Numbered from the stretch's first letter, positions 1 to 8,638 are shown. The stretch is 64,000 bases of DNA from Pseudomonas sp. G2-4 (GCF_030064125.1 NZ_CP125957.1:2418001-2482000); one strand, 5' to 3'. Notes: generated by a model not told the origin, from the letters alone. Numbers and translations are program-made.

Positions 1-1
1 C

Positions 2-934
2 AGCGCCGACCTCAAGCGCCTTAATGAGCGCGGCATACGCCACGACATAGAGCATACGGTTGGCCTCGGCTACAGCAGCACATTGCTGTGCAGCGAGCTG
101 GCGATCTCCGTCCAGGAAAACGCTCAGTTCACCGCTTGGGCCCGAGAGTCGGGGAAAAACCTGATCCTGTTCTTCCATGCCGCTTTTGGCACCCTTGCCG
201 AGAACATCGAGGCGGTAAAGCTCGCCGAGAAAGCCGGTGCAGACATCGTCCTGCTCTCCTATCCGCCGCAGTTCTGGCCGACCAGCGAGCAGGAAATCTA
301 CGACTACACCAAGTCATTCTGTGATGCGACGGACCTTGCCGTGATGCTGTTCCCGATTCCGCTCTGGGGCTTTGAACGCGTTCATCCGGCAGGCATGTCC
401 CTGGAGTTGGTTCGTCGCCTGTTGACGGATTGTCCGAACATCGCGGCCATCAAGTCGGAGCAAGGATTCCCGCTGCCGGCCGGCATCTGCGAGATGTATT
501 ACCACTTCCGTGACCAGGTCGTGATCAGTTGCCCGATCGAAGGCGATGCGATCCCTCTGATGAGCCTGATGAAGCTGCAGTTCTCCGGCACCAGCAACAC
601 CGCCTGGATGAGCGACTACTACCCCAAGGCGTTCGAACTGGCCCGCACGGGGCGGTTCGAGGAGGCGATGGAACTGTACTGGAAGGTCAATCCGGCACGC
701 AGCGCCAACGGCGCCGCCGCCCAGACGTATGCGGGCGGCACCGGGGTGCTCAATCGTACGATGTGGAAATACCAGGACTGGCTTGCCGGATTCAACGGTG
801 GCCCGCTTCGTGCGCCGGCGATGCGCGTGCCGGATCGGCTCATGAAGTCCCTGCGTCAAGGGCTGGTTGCGGCGGGTCTGCCGGTGACTTCGGATCCCGA
901 TAGCGCCTTCATGATTGGGCGTCACCCTTGCTGA
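2..934 (+). CDS. DapA-family aldolase/dehydratase (5' end outside window)
   Basis: The reading frame is open from the first bases, so the start and the N-terminal part of the barrel lie upstream; 310 residues are visible. The fold and length fit the dihydrodipicolinate synthase/N-acetylneuraminate lyase family, class I aldolases that form a Schiff base with 2-oxo acids such as pyruvate. The expected Schiff-base lysine is in IAAIKSEQGFP (Lys codon at 452-454). The usual YNxP motif carrying the catalytic tyrosine reads LFPIP here (around 347-361), so the chemistry may differ from DapA itself. The gene ends 16 bases before an aldehyde dehydrogenase and probably shares its operon, which suggests aldol cleavage or dehydration of a sugar acid followed by aldehyde oxidation. 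The substrate is unknown. Confidence 0.85.
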   Translation, partial: SADLKRLNERGIRHDIEHTVGLGYSSTLLCSELAISVQENAQFTAWARESGKNLILFFHAAFGTLAENIEAVKLAEKAGADIVLLSYPPQFWPTSEQEIYDYTKSFCDATDLAVMLFPIPLWGFERVHPAGMSLELVRRLLTDCPNIAAIKSEQGFPLPAGICEMYYHFRDQVVISCPIEGDAIPLMSLMKLQFSGTSNTAWMSDYYPKAFELARTGRFEEAMELYWKVNPARSANGAAAQTYAGGTGVLNRTMWKYQDWLAGFNGGPLRAPAMRVPDRLMKSLRQGLVAAGLPVTSDPDSAFMIGRHPC

Positions 935-950
935 GCATGAGGATTTCAAT

Positions 951-2420
951 GTGAAGCATTTACTGAAAGACCCCACGCTGTGGCGTACCGGTGCCTACAT
1001 CGGTGGCGAGTGGCTGGATGAGACGCCGCACGGTCGGTACACGCTGCGTAATCCAGTCGATCAAACGGTACTTATCGAGCTGCCACGCTGCCGCGAAACC
1101 GAAGTGCGCTGTGCCATCGATGCCGCGCATGAGGCCTTTGGCCCATGGCGCCGCCTGACGGCTAAACGCCGTGGCGAGGTATTGCGTCGTTGGTATGAGC
1201 TGATGATTGAACATCGCGAAGATATTGCCACGCTGATCACTCTGGAGGAGGGCAAGCCACTGGACGAGGCCCGTGGTGAAGTCGATTACGCCGCCTCCTT
1301 CGTGCGATGGTTTTCGGAAGAGGCCACGCGGGTGCGCGGTGACGTGATTCCTGGTGTGAAAGACACCCAGCGCATCGTCGCATTGCGCGAGCCCATCGGC
1401 GTTTGTGCGGCCATTACCCCGTGGAACTTCCCGGCGGCGATGATCACCCGCAAGGCGGCGCCGGCGCTCGCGGCGGGTTGCACCATGGTGGTGAAGCCGG
1501 CAAGCCAGACACCGATGACCGCGCTAGCGCTCGCCGAACTCGCTCAGCGCGCCGGGATACCGGCCGGTGTCTTCAGCGTGATCACCGGGAATGACACCCG
1601 AGACATCGCGGGCGAACTCACGGCCAACCCGTTGGTGCGCAAGCTCACGTTCACCGGGTCTACGGAAGTGGGCCGGCTGTTGTTGGCGCAAGCGGCGCAG
1701 ACCGTCAAGAAATGCTCGATGGAGTTGGGCGGCAACGCCCCCTTCATTGTCTTCGATGATGCTGACCTTGATGCCGCCGCCGACGGTGTGCTGTTGGCCA
1801 AGTTTCGCAACAGCGGCCAATCCTGCATCGGTGCGAACCGGGTGTTGGTGCAGGCTGGGGTTTATGACGCGCTGGCCGAGCGCATTGTCGAGCGGGTGGC
1901 ACGGCTTAAAGTGGGCAACGGCCTGGAACCGGGCGTGCAGGTGGGGCCCATGATCGATGAAGCCGCGGTGCAGAAATCTCAGGCGTTTGTCGAGGATGCC
2001 CTGGCGCAGGGCGCTCGACTGTTGTCCGGTGGTTCCCGTCATGCCATCGGCGGGTGTTTCTTCCAGCCCACGGTGCTGGCGGATGTGACGCCTGGGATGC
2101 GGATTGCCCGGGAGGAGATTTTCGGCCCGGTCATGCCACTGTTGCGTTTCGAGACGGAGGACGAGGCGATCGCGATGGCCAACGACAGCGAGTATGGCCT
2201 GGCCGCCTATCTGTACAGCCGGGATGCGGCGCGCATCTGGCGTACTGCTGCGCGGATTGAATCGGGTATGGTCGGGATAAACTGTGGTTTGATATCGAAT
2301 GAAGTCGCCCCCTTCGGTGGGGTGAAGCAGAGCGGTCTGGGGCGAGAAGGATCCCACCTGGGGATCGACGAGTTCCTTGAGGTGAAATACCTCTGCTGGG
2401 ATGGCCTGGAAAGCGTATGA
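951..2420 (+). CDS. NAD(P)-dependent aldehyde dehydrogenase, GabD-like
   Basis: A 489-residue aldehyde dehydrogenase of usual family length, predicted cytosolic. Catalytic residues are visible: Asn159 in ITPWNF, Glu258 in MELGGNAPF and nucleophile Cys292 in GQSCIGANR; FTGSTEVG marks the cofactor fold. I chose the GTG at 951 because GAGGA lies 8 bases upstream; the same frame extends to a TTG at 915 that would overlap the preceding gene. The overall pattern resembles succinate-semialdehyde and 2-oxoglutarate-semialdehyde dehydrogenases. With the DapA-like enzyme just upstream, it may oxidise a semialdehyde produced by dehydration of a 2-keto-3-deoxy sugar acid. That role is inferred; the family call is firm. 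Confidence 0.9.
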   Translation: MKHLLKDPTLWRTGAYIGGEWLDETPHGRYTLRNPVDQTVLIELPRCRETEVRCAIDAAHEAFGPWRRLTAKRRGEVLRRWYELMIEHREDIATLITLEEGKPLDEARGEVDYAASFVRWFSEEATRVRGDVIPGVKDTQRIVALREPIGVCAAITPWNFPAAMITRKAAPALAAGCTMVVKPASQTPMTALALAELAQRAGIPAGVFSVITGNDTRDIAGELTANPLVRKLTFTGSTEVGRLLLAQAAQTVKKCSMELGGNAPFIVFDDADLDAAADGVLLAKFRNSGQSCIGANRVLVQAGVYDALAERIVERVARLKVGNGLEPGVQVGPMIDEAAVQKSQAFVEDALAQGARLLSGGSRHAIGGCFFQPTVLADVTPGMRIAREEIFGPVMPLLRFETEDEAIAMANDSEYGLAAYLYSRDAARIWRTAARIESGMVGINCGLISNEVAPFGGVKQSGLGREGSHLGIDEFLEVKYLCWDGLESV

Positions 2421-2792
2421 AATGAAGTGGCCAGGGGGCGATGGAAGGCGGTTTACATGAGCCGCATTTCATCGGCCTCCTATATTTATCTGCGCGGCAA
2501 GTTGTTTCGCGCAGGCTTATTGTCTCGCGCAGGCTTACAGGGCCTGGTTCTGCCGCAAGGGCAGGACTCCGAGCCATCGGACGGGCACTTGCGGCACCCA
2601 TCACCTCCAGCGATACCTCGGATTGTGGAATGCGATTTCAGCGCGGATACCCAATTCGATAGTCTGTTCCTTGATCCGGCATATGAGCCGGAATTTCATG
2701 AGTTTTCAGCCCTCGGTCGATAGCGCTGCTGAACTCGTCGGTGCGCAATGCAATGTCAGCCCGATTGAAATAAGAATAATTAGGAGAGCGTG
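2421..2792. other. Intergenic region with an 18-bp tandem duplication
   Basis: No convincing gene lies here. A short direct repeat, TCGCGCAGGCTTA, occurs at 2507-2519 and 2525-2537. The last ~40 bases are AT-rich and carry the TAGGAG ribosome-binding site of the monooxygenase gene. An open frame across 2427-2723 has no recognisable domain, and I do not call it. Confidence 0.5.
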
Positions 2793-3926
2793 ATGATTGC
2801 AGCAGTCAATAAGGTCCTGGTGATCGGAGGCGGTTTTTCCGGTATGACCGCGGCTATCCAGCTTGCCCGTCAGGGTGTCGAGGTGGATCTGGTCGAGATA
2901 GACCCTTTGTGGTGTCCCCTGGGGGCTGGGATCACGCTTAGCGGCCCCACGTTAAGAGCGCTTGATACCGTCGGTATCCTTGAGACGGTCGCCGAGGAAG
3001 GGTATCTGTCCACCGATTTCGATGTGTTTTCACCGCCAGGCAACCTGATCGTGCAGTTGGCGCTTCGACCTCCGGTCAGCCACAAACCCATTCCTTGTGG
3101 CGGCGGCATTCTGCGTCCCGTGCTGGCTCGAATTTTTGCCGAGAAGACGCGGGAAGTGGGAACTCGCGTACGCCTTGGTATTACCTTCGACAGCATCGTC
3201 GAGCTTGGGGATAGCGTCGAGGTGACGTTCACCGACGGGACCTCCGGGCGTTATGACCTGGTCATCGCCGCCGATGGCGTGCATTCGCGGGTACGAAAAG
3301 AGTTCTTTCCAGAAGCCCCTTCACCAAAACCCATTCACCAGAGCGTCTGGCGTGCGGTGCTCAAGCGGCCGCCGGAAATCGTCCGTCCCAGTCATTGGCT
3401 CGGACGCACCAAGGTCGGCGTCAATCCGATTTCTGCCACGCATATGTATATGTTCCTCATGGAAAACCGCGAGTCTTCCGAGTGGATTGATCCAGCAAAC
3501 TGGGCAAGCGAAATGGCGCGTCTGCTGGGTGAGTTCCCAGCCCCGATCCTGCAAACGCTTGTGCCGCAACTGTACGAGCCCGGCGCCAATATCGACTACC
3601 GCCCACTGGCCAATCTGTTGGTGCCGTTGCCGTGGCACAAGGGCCGTATCGTGATGATTGGGGACACGGTGCATGCCACCACGCCTCATCTGGCTTCCGG
3701 GGCTGGAATTGGCATCGAGAGCGCCATCGTGCTCGCCGAAGAACTGTTCGCTGATGGCGATCTACAGGTTGCCTTGAGCCGGTTCGAAGCACGGCGTTGG
3801 GAGCGTTGCCAACTGGTGGTGGAGAATTCTGCACGGCTGTGCGAGATCGAAAAAAGCGGCGGTGACAAGCAGGAGCACGCCCAGATCATGGGCGACTCCA
3901 TGGCCACGTTGGCCGAGCCCATCTGA
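2793..3926 (+). CDS. FAD-dependent aromatic-type monooxygenase
   Basis: A 377-residue flavoprotein of the p-hydroxybenzoate hydroxylase/UbiH superfamily. The N-terminal dinucleotide-binding motif is VLVIGGGFSGMTAA. A DG motif (VIAADGVHSRVRKEF) and the distal FAD-ribityl motif (IGDTVHATTPHLASGAG) appear in the expected order, so an NAD(P)H- and O2-dependent hydroxylation is likely. ATG at 2793 is preferred over GTG at 2790 because GGAG at 2783-2786 is then 6 bases upstream. It stands alone between a gap and a REP array. The substrate cannot be read from the sequence; salicylate-like or other small aromatic acids are typical for this size class. Confidence 0.85.
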   Translation: MIAAVNKVLVIGGGFSGMTAAIQLARQGVEVDLVEIDPLWCPLGAGITLSGPTLRALDTVGILETVAEEGYLSTDFDVFSPPGNLIVQLALRPPVSHKPIPCGGGILRPVLARIFAEKTREVGTRVRLGITFDSIVELGDSVEVTFTDGTSGRYDLVIAADGVHSRVRKEFFPEAPSPKPIHQSVWRAVLKRPPEIVRPSHWLGRTKVGVNPISATHMYMFLMENRESSEWIDPANWASEMARLLGEFPAPILQTLVPQLYEPGANIDYRPLANLLVPLPWHKGRIVMIGDTVHATTPHLASGAGIGIESAIVLAEELFADGDLQVALSRFEARRWERCQLVVENSARLCEIEKSGGDKQEHAQIMGDSMATLAEPI

Positions 3927-3931
3927 GCGAT

Positions 3932-4492
3932 TGTGGCGAGGGAGCTTGCTCCCGCTGGGTCGCGTAGCGGCCCCAAAACCTGGCGACGCGGTGTGTCAGG
4001 TTGATTGAGCGGTCCTTGAGGGGCTGCTGCGCAGCCCAGCGGGAGCAAGCTCCCTCGCCACAAAAGGCATCTCGGTCAGCCTGGAAACTTGTTCGTGACT
4101 GACACTGATTCGAGATACCCGCTAACCCGCACCGTGCACAACCTCTGTGGCGAGGGAGCTTGCTCCCGCTGGGTCGCGCAGCGGCCCCAAAACCTGGCGG
4201 CTCGGTGTGTCAGGTTGATTGAGTGGTCCTTGAGGGGGCTGCTGCGCAGCCCAGCGGGAGCAAGCTCCCTCGCCACAAAAGGCATCTCGGCCAGCCTGGA
4301 AACTTGTTCGTGACTGACACTGATTCGAGATGCCCGCTAACCCGCGCCGTGCACAACCTCTGTGGCGAGGGAGCTTGCTCCCGCTGGGTCGCGCAGCGGC
4401 CCCAAAACCTGGCGACGCGGTGTGTCAGGTTGATTGAGTGGTCCTTGAGGGGGCTGCTGCGCAGCCCAGCGGGAGCAAGCTCCCTCGCCACA
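3932..4492. repeat. Triplicated REP doublet (REPIN), ~215-bp period
   Basis: Three near-identical copies occupy 3932-4062, 4146-4277 and 4361-4492. Each begins TGTGGCGAGGGAGCTTGCTC, ends with the inverted counterpart, and has an internal hairpin (GGGCTGCTGCGCAGCCC). The ~84-base linkers (containing ACTTGTTCGTGACTGACACT) are also copied, so whole doublet-plus-linker units were amplified in tandem. Copies differ by only a few bases. REP doublets in Pseudomonas are mobilised by RAYT transposases; none is in this window. The array separates the monooxygenase from the convergent EthD-like gene. Confidence 0.93.
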
Positions 4493-4509
4493 AAGGCATT
4501 CCGGCCGCT

Positions 4510-5238
4510 CTAGAGATCTAGGATGACGACTTCTTTAACGTACACGAAGAAAGATTCTGACGACGCTGCGACGCCTTCAGCAGAAAGCCGTTGGAACAGT
4601 GCTCTCTGGTACTGACGAAAGATCGAAAGATCTGCTTCATTTTCAAACCACATGCTGGAAACGCCTTCATAGACTGCTACGTTCGGCCCGAAATAAGCGG
4701 TCACTCTGTCACCCTCGGGAAGATACCTGGAGCGGACATGCCTGCGTAGCGCCTGTTGGAAGTCTGGATACTCACCGGCTATGGCGTCGTGGGCCAGATC
4801 CCAGGCAGTGAAAAAAGAATCCAGCGTCACCGCCGGATTCTTTTTGATGAAGATCATCGCCTTCCATTGAAGAGGGGCGGTACCGTCGGTGGATGTCTCC
4901 ACTTCATCCATCAATTGAGCGGCTTGTTGAGAAAGATCAGCGAAGTTTTCTGCGTCAGGTCCGGTGGTTTGTTGCGTATAGGGATCGCTGAAGGTCTGAA
5001 TTAAACCTGGCATGTCGGCAAAAAATAACTCGGTGATCGAGTCTCTGTGAAAGGTTTGTGTGTAAGCGATGTCGGCGTCAACGCCGAAAGCAGAGTCGAT
5101 CACATGATTTTGCACGTATCGCTTGACCCCCAGGGGTTTAGCCTTGGCGATTCTTCCATGCTCGTGCTCGATATATTCCAAAAACTCAGCATGGGTCATT
5201 CCGGGTTTTCGGCGTACAGCGGCTAGGATTTTAATCAT
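4510..5238 (-). CDS. EthD-domain protein, tandem dimeric alpha/beta barrel
   Basis: A 242-residue protein built as two ferredoxin-like halves. The first (residues ~1-110) begins MIKILAAVRRKPGMTHAEFL and has the EthD-type EHGRIAKAKPLGVKRYVQNH stretch. The second (~125-242) begins KAMIFIKKNPAVTLDSFFTAW. EthD-like proteins are small cytosolic proteins often found beside monooxygenases or aldehyde-processing enzymes; some are dehydratases, many have no known reaction. It is transcribed toward the REP array and away from the DoxX gene. The ribosome-binding site is weak (GAGCG). Family assignment is reasonable; no specific activity can be given. Confidence 0.75.
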   Translation of the reverse strand: MIKILAAVRRKPGMTHAEFLEYIEHEHGRIAKAKPLGVKRYVQNHVIDSAFGVDADIAYTQTFHRDSITELFFADMPGLIQTFSDPYTQQTTGPDAENFADLSQQAAQLMDEVETSTDGTAPLQWKAMIFIKKNPAVTLDSFFTAWDLAHDAIAGEYPDFQQALRRHVRSRYLPEGDRVTAYFGPNVAVYEGVSSMWFENEADLSIFRQYQRALFQRLSAEGVAASSESFFVYVKEVVILDL

Positions 5239-5460
5239 GAGGGCGCTCGCGTCTGGTAAGGGTTAATTGTTTTTATCTCGCTACACATCGAATACGGTTT
5301 TCAGGCTGAACTTAGCGTCACAGCCTCATATTTCTTGAGATGCGTAAATGCAAGATAAGAGCAAATTTGCCCTCCAGACCAATCGGTGTTTCTGCTAGCA
5401 GGTATCACGGAGCAACATGCTTGAGGCGTTTTCATCTGGCTCTTCATGAGCGGTGGTTTG

Positions 5461-5943
5461 TTACGCCAGGCGCACGCGCCAGCGAGAATCCAATGAGTGG
5501 ATTCCGCCTCCGCGCGCGACGATGTAGAGCGCGAGAAAGCCCATCAACACCGGAAACTCAATGCCCCGATCTATCCAGGGCCATGTGGGGCCGAGTGCAT
5601 AGCTGATTGCAGCCATTTGAACGACGATCAGCAGGGCGACCAGCCTCGTGCCAAGCCCGATTGCCAGCATGAGTGCGCCGGCCGTCTCCAAAAGCATGAC
5701 CAGGAAAGCGAGCTGCGGGGCGAAAGGCAGTCCCATCACGTTTTGGATCAGGTTGATGGACGCGGCCATGGGGTCTGCCATCGAACCATGGGCGGTGCGC
5801 AGAAACTTCGGCAATCCGTGGGTAAAAAGGACGGCAGCGAAGGCAATTCGCAGCAAGGTGTACAAATAAGGTTCGAAGCTGGCAGCCCGCGTGCTGACAG
5901 TGGCCAAAATGGAATCCGTCGATGCTCTGTTTTCAGTTGTCAT
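5461..5943 (-). CDS. DoxX-family inner-membrane protein
   Basis: 160 residues with four hydrophobic helices. The start at 5943 (MTTENRAS) is preceded by AGGGATT; a longer frame to 5991 lacks a site. The DoxX signature is visible in LLRIAFAAVLFTHGLPKF and in LAFLVMLLETAGALMLAIGL. DoxX proteins are small membrane partners of redox enzymes; some bacterial relatives act in thiosulfate or thiol-stress pathways. It lies in a minus-strand set with a tautomerase and an NAD(P)-binding protein, probably expressed with them from the TetR-controlled promoter near 7440. Its exact role is unknown. Confidence 0.85.
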   Translation of the reverse strand: MTTENRASTDSILATVSTRAASFEPYLYTLLRIAFAAVLFTHGLPKFLRTAHGSMADPMAASINLIQNVMGLPFAPQLAFLVMLLETAGALMLAIGLGTRLVALLIVVQMAAISYALGPTWPWIDRGIEFPVLMGFLALYIVARGGGIHSLDSRWRVRLA

Positions 5944-6030
5944 GAGTAATCCCTGGAAGCTGAGACGTGACTTCGGCAACGACCCCGGCACCGCGTGCGG
6001 GGTCGAAGCGCCTCGGGTTAGTCGAAGGCG

Positions 6031-6249
6031 TTATTGGCCTTTCCCAGGAAACCCCATCTTCGCAAGCGTCAGCGTCTCGTCGGCACGCCCCCAGCCACCG
6101 TCCGCCACCTCTTCGACCAGGACCATGGTGAATGGACGAACCTGCTCGCCGAAGTACTCCACGAACATCTGCGTGGTGCGGTGGATGATTTCTTCTTTGC
6201 GAGCGTGGTCCAGGATTCCTTCGGGGAATTTGTAGTTTGCAAATGGCAT
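6031..6249 (-). CDS. 4-oxalocrotonate tautomerase-family protein
   Basis: A 72-residue protein starting Met-Pro (MPFANYKFPEG). In this family Met is removed and Pro1 is the catalytic base, so the start at 6249 is the meaningful one; GGAG lies 7 bases upstream. The body (HRTTQMFVEYFGEQVRPFTMVLVEEV) has the beta-alpha-beta layout of small tautomerases that interconvert enol and keto forms of 2-oxo acids. It lies between the DoxX gene and the NAD(P)-binding gene on the same strand. A tautomerase near flavin and EthD-type genes suggests processing of an aromatic or quinone-like compound, which is inference. Confidence 0.85.
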   Translation of the reverse strand: MPFANYKFPEGILDHARKEEIIHRTTQMFVEYFGEQVRPFTMVLVEEVADGGWGRADETLTLAKMGFPGKGQ

Positions 6250-6404
6250 GGAATGACTCCGGTGGCTGGCTAAGGGCGATGAGCCCACGGAGTGCATTCT
6301 TCTTGTTTGGGCCGAGGAGATAAATCCCGTGAAGTTGCCATGTGAATTCAATGGCGTCGAACAATCGACGCCATTGCACGAGATTCAGCGCTCACCGAAT
6401 AGCA

Positions 6405-7412
6405 TCATTGCACCCGCAGCTCGCGCAACTCACCCCCCTCTTGCTTCAAGCGCTCCAGATACGTGGTGGCGTCCAGCAGTTGATAAGGAAAGTACAGGCC
6501 TGGCGGTGTGGCGGGTCGGCCGTCCAGCCCGAGCAGTCGTTCAAGGTTCATGGCGACGCTGAGGCCGGTCAGCGGTGCCGCGCCTTTCGGGTGGACGACG
6601 GCATGGCGTGTGCGCAGCGGTTCGCCCTTAAGGTCCTCGCCCTTGAGTTCGATAATGATCTCGGTCGACATCGGCTTACCCTGGCGTCGGGTCGAACTCA
6701 CTCCGATGGCCATGTTGAACTGGACATTTGGCGCACCCGTTGCAGCCGCCAGGCCGACGACGTCAATGGACGAGAAGCCGGACGCATCGATTTCAGTACC
6801 ATCCAGCGCACGGAAGCTGACTTTGGAATCCTCACCTTCGCGCCAGACGTACACGCCATCGCGCCGTGTCAATGCGGCGGGCAGCATTCTGTTCAAGTGT
6901 TCGAAGTCGGTGGCGACGGTGGGACCTCCGGTGTCCTGTTCATCGACCAACGCGTTGATGCTGATATCGTCGATCCGGCCGAATGCCTTGGCAATGTCCA
7001 GCGTCGACACGGTCGTCGCGCCAACCATCCATTCATAACCGAGGACGATGGGCGAGGCATCAGGAGAATGCATGTAGATCGCGATTTCCGGCGCAATCTC
7101 GAAGACCCCGGAAGAGATGCTCAGGTGCGGCACGCCGTGCTTTTGGGCGTAACGAAGTCCGGCAAGGGCATGGTCCATGTAGAAGACCGCCACACCGCTG
7201 ACCGAACGATTTCCAAGGCCCAGATCATCCGCCGTGGAATCAATCACCACGCCCTGCGCACCGCCGATTTGCTCTGCGGCTTGCTGAGCCTTGCCAAGGT
7301 CGCGTCCGCCGATCAGCAGCGGCACGTCGGGATGGGCAGCACGCAACGCCCGGGCAGTGTGGTGGCCGATGGCGCCAGATCCGCCCATTAAAAGGATAGG
7401 ATTAAGTGACAT
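6405..7412 (-). CDS. NAD(P)-binding saccharopine-dehydrogenase-like protein
   Basis: 335 residues. The N-terminal Rossmann motif (ILLMGGSGAIGHHTARAL) and LIGGRDLGKA match the saccharopine dehydrogenase/trans-acting enoyl reductase superfamily. Most relatives are uncharacterised cytosolic oxidoreductases, and no catalytic motif here fixes a substrate. The gene is divergent from a TetR regulator. Its promoter region (7413-7522) contains two copies of a 19-bp palindrome, so it is probably the main target of that repressor and the first gene of the minus-strand set running down to DoxX or the EthD-like gene. Confidence 0.75.
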   Translation of the reverse strand: MSLNPILLMGGSGAIGHHTARALRAAHPDVPLLIGGRDLGKAQQAAEQIGGAQGVVIDSTADDLGLGNRSVSGVAVFYMDHALAGLRYAQKHGVPHLSISSGVFEIAPEIAIYMHSPDASPIVLGYEWMVGATTVSTLDIAKAFGRIDDISINALVDEQDTGGPTVATDFEHLNRMLPAALTRRDGVYVWREGEDSKVSFRALDGTEIDASGFSSIDVVGLAAATGAPNVQFNMAIGVSSTRRQGKPMSTEIIIELKGEDLKGEPLRTRHAVVHPKGAAPLTGLSVAMNLERLLGLDGRPATPPGLYFPYQLLDATTYLERLKQEGGELRELRVQ

Positions 7413-7439
7413 GGTGTGTTCTCCTTCTTTCTTGGGTTT

Positions 7440-7458
7440 AACCTACTATTGGTAGGTA
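7440..7458. promoter_or_regulatory. TetR operator candidate, copy 1
   Basis: AACCTACTATTGGTAGGTA, a 19-bp near-palindrome in the intergenic space between the minus-strand NAD(P)-binding gene and the plus-strand TetR gene. A second copy starts 43 bp further right. The position and symmetry fit binding by the adjacent TetR-family protein, with autoregulation. Confidence 0.65.
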
Positions 7459-7482
7459 CCCTAGCACGACTTCATGACCTTC

Positions 7483-7501
7483 AACCTACCATTGGTAGGT
7501 T
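7483..7501. promoter_or_regulatory. TetR operator candidate, copy 2
   Basis: AACCTACCATTGGTAGGTT is a perfect 19-bp palindrome around a central T, 43 bp (about four helical turns) from copy 1. It ends just before the TetR gene's upstream region, so occupancy would block initiation in both directions. Confidence 0.7.
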
Positions 7502-7522
7502 TTGTTATTCGGAACCGACAAA

Positions 7523-8137
7523 GTGCAAAAAGACATCGACGGCGCTGTCCCAAGTTCAGCTGCGCGCCGGCTTTCGAAAGCCGAACGGCGACAACAATTG
7601 CTGGATACCGCCTTACTGATCGTGCGCGAGGAGAATGCCGATCGGCTGACGTTGGGTCATCTGGCGGTTCGTGCCGGGGTATCCAAACCGGTTGTCTACG
7701 ATCATTTCGGCACCCGGTCAGAACTGTTGATCGAGCTCTATAAGTGGATTGATACCGAGCGGGTCAACGCTTTTCGCGATGCGATGACCACGGCTGTGCG
7801 GAGTGTGGAGGAGACGGCCCAGGTCCTGGCCAGTGCCTACATCCAATGTGCGGCAGACAACACCGACGAGTTCCATGCAGTGGGCGCCGCCCTGGCAGGC
7901 AGCGAGGAGAAGGCGGCGGTTTTCCAGGAGCTTCTGGATAACTGCGTGCAAATGTTCGTGGCTGTGCTCGAGCCTCACGCTCCCGGGTCAGCGAGCGAAC
8001 TTGAGCGATGCTGCACGGGCTTGGTCGGTGCGGGAGAAGCGCTTGCGGGCGCGTTGGTACGGGGGCGTTATGGCGAGGACGAGGTGATTGAAGCTTTCGC
8101 TTCGCTGATCCGGGGCGCGCTACAGGACGCCGACTGA
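7523..8137 (+). CDS. TetR-family transcriptional regulator
   Basis: 204 residues from the GTG at 7523 (CGGA ~10 bases upstream); a TTG at 7502 in the same frame would add seven residues. The N-terminal helix-turn-helix is LTLGHLAVRAGVSKPVVYDHFGTRSELLIELY, the classic TetR DNA-binding signature. The C-terminal ligand/dimer domain is divergent. It faces the saccharopine-dehydrogenase-like gene across two copies of a palindrome and most likely represses that gene set and itself until an inducer binds. The inducer is unknown. Confidence 0.88.
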   Translation: MQKDIDGAVPSSAARRLSKAERRQQLLDTALLIVREENADRLTLGHLAVRAGVSKPVVYDHFGTRSELLIELYKWIDTERVNAFRDAMTTAVRSVEETAQVLASAYIQCAADNTDEFHAVGAALAGSEEKAAVFQELLDNCVQMFVAVLEPHAPGSASELERCCTGLVGAGEALAGALVRGRYGEDEVIEAFASLIRGALQDAD

Positions 8138-8213
8138 GGCTGGAGCGCGATGAAGATGCGGGGCGGGATATTGGTTATCAGTGGCCGATGCCTGAAAACG
8201 TTTCGAGATCTCC

Positions 8214-8483
8214 CTACTCGTCGTCTTCCTTCATATGAAAAATCGTATAGGGCAGGATCAGCGTATCGGCGACGAAACTGAACGGCAGGTCAATGATTGC
8301 AAACGGTGCCAGGGCGCTCATGGCGCCAGCGTTTCCGGTGGTAGAGTCTTTGATGATCGCCATATCGACAGTAACGCCGCAGTAAGGATGAAGGCCGCAC
8401 ATGTGCCCGTAGCTGGAGCTTTCGTTGATCGTCGCGCATCCTGTCAGCAGTGCCATTGCCAAAGCCGTTACTACGATCCGCAT
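8214..8483 (-). CDS. Small YceK/YidQ-like lipoprotein
   Basis: 89 residues with a short signal peptide ending in a lipobox (MALLTGC, Cys16), so it should be lipidated and attached to the inner or outer membrane. After the Cys come CATINESSSYGHMCGLHPYCG and a hydrophobic C-terminal part. The arrangement resembles the YceK/YidQ family (DUF1375) of uncharacterised proteobacterial lipoproteins. It is single, between the TetR gene and the dehydratase operon. The family match is from memory of the motif layout. Confidence 0.8.
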   Translation of the reverse strand: MRIVVTALAMALLTGCATINESSSYGHMCGLHPYCGVTVDMAIIKDSTTGNAGAMSALAPFAIIDLPFSFVADTLILPYTIFHMKEDDE

Positions 8484-8570
8484 AACGTCGCCTTATCCTG
8501 AAAGTCGCGACTGTAGCATTGATGACGGTTGGGCTATAGGGGCTGGCTGCTTTCCCTCGCTGTAAAGTGA

Positions 8571-8598
8571 ACAGCCCGGCAGTGTGCGTCCGGGCTGT
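8571..8598 (-). terminator. Candidate terminator after the sugar-acid dehydratase operon
   Basis: A perfect inverted repeat, ACAGCCCGG/CCGGGCTGT, with a 10-base loop lies 41 bases beyond the dehydratase stop. Read on the minus strand it is followed by a moderately U-rich stretch (TTCACTTTACA). The stem is strong and the T-tract poor. Confidence 0.5.
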
Positions 8599-8638
8599 GG
8601 CAGAGAGGCCTTTTGATTCCTGCTGCATTGCAGGCTTG

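Noticed and set aside
2427-2723. Open frame of 98 codons after the first aldehyde dehydrogenase
   Set aside because: No recognisable domain, atypical composition, and it contains an 18-bp tandem duplication; more likely noncoding.
3932-4492. Repeat array considered as CRISPR
   Set aside because: Period is ~215 bp, linkers are identical rather than unique, and units are REP palindromes; no cas genes nearby.
7440-7501. Palindromes considered as lux boxes
   Set aside because: Arms resemble ACCTACC...GGTAGGT, but the half-site spacing is about three bases shorter than a lux box and a TetR gene is adjacent.
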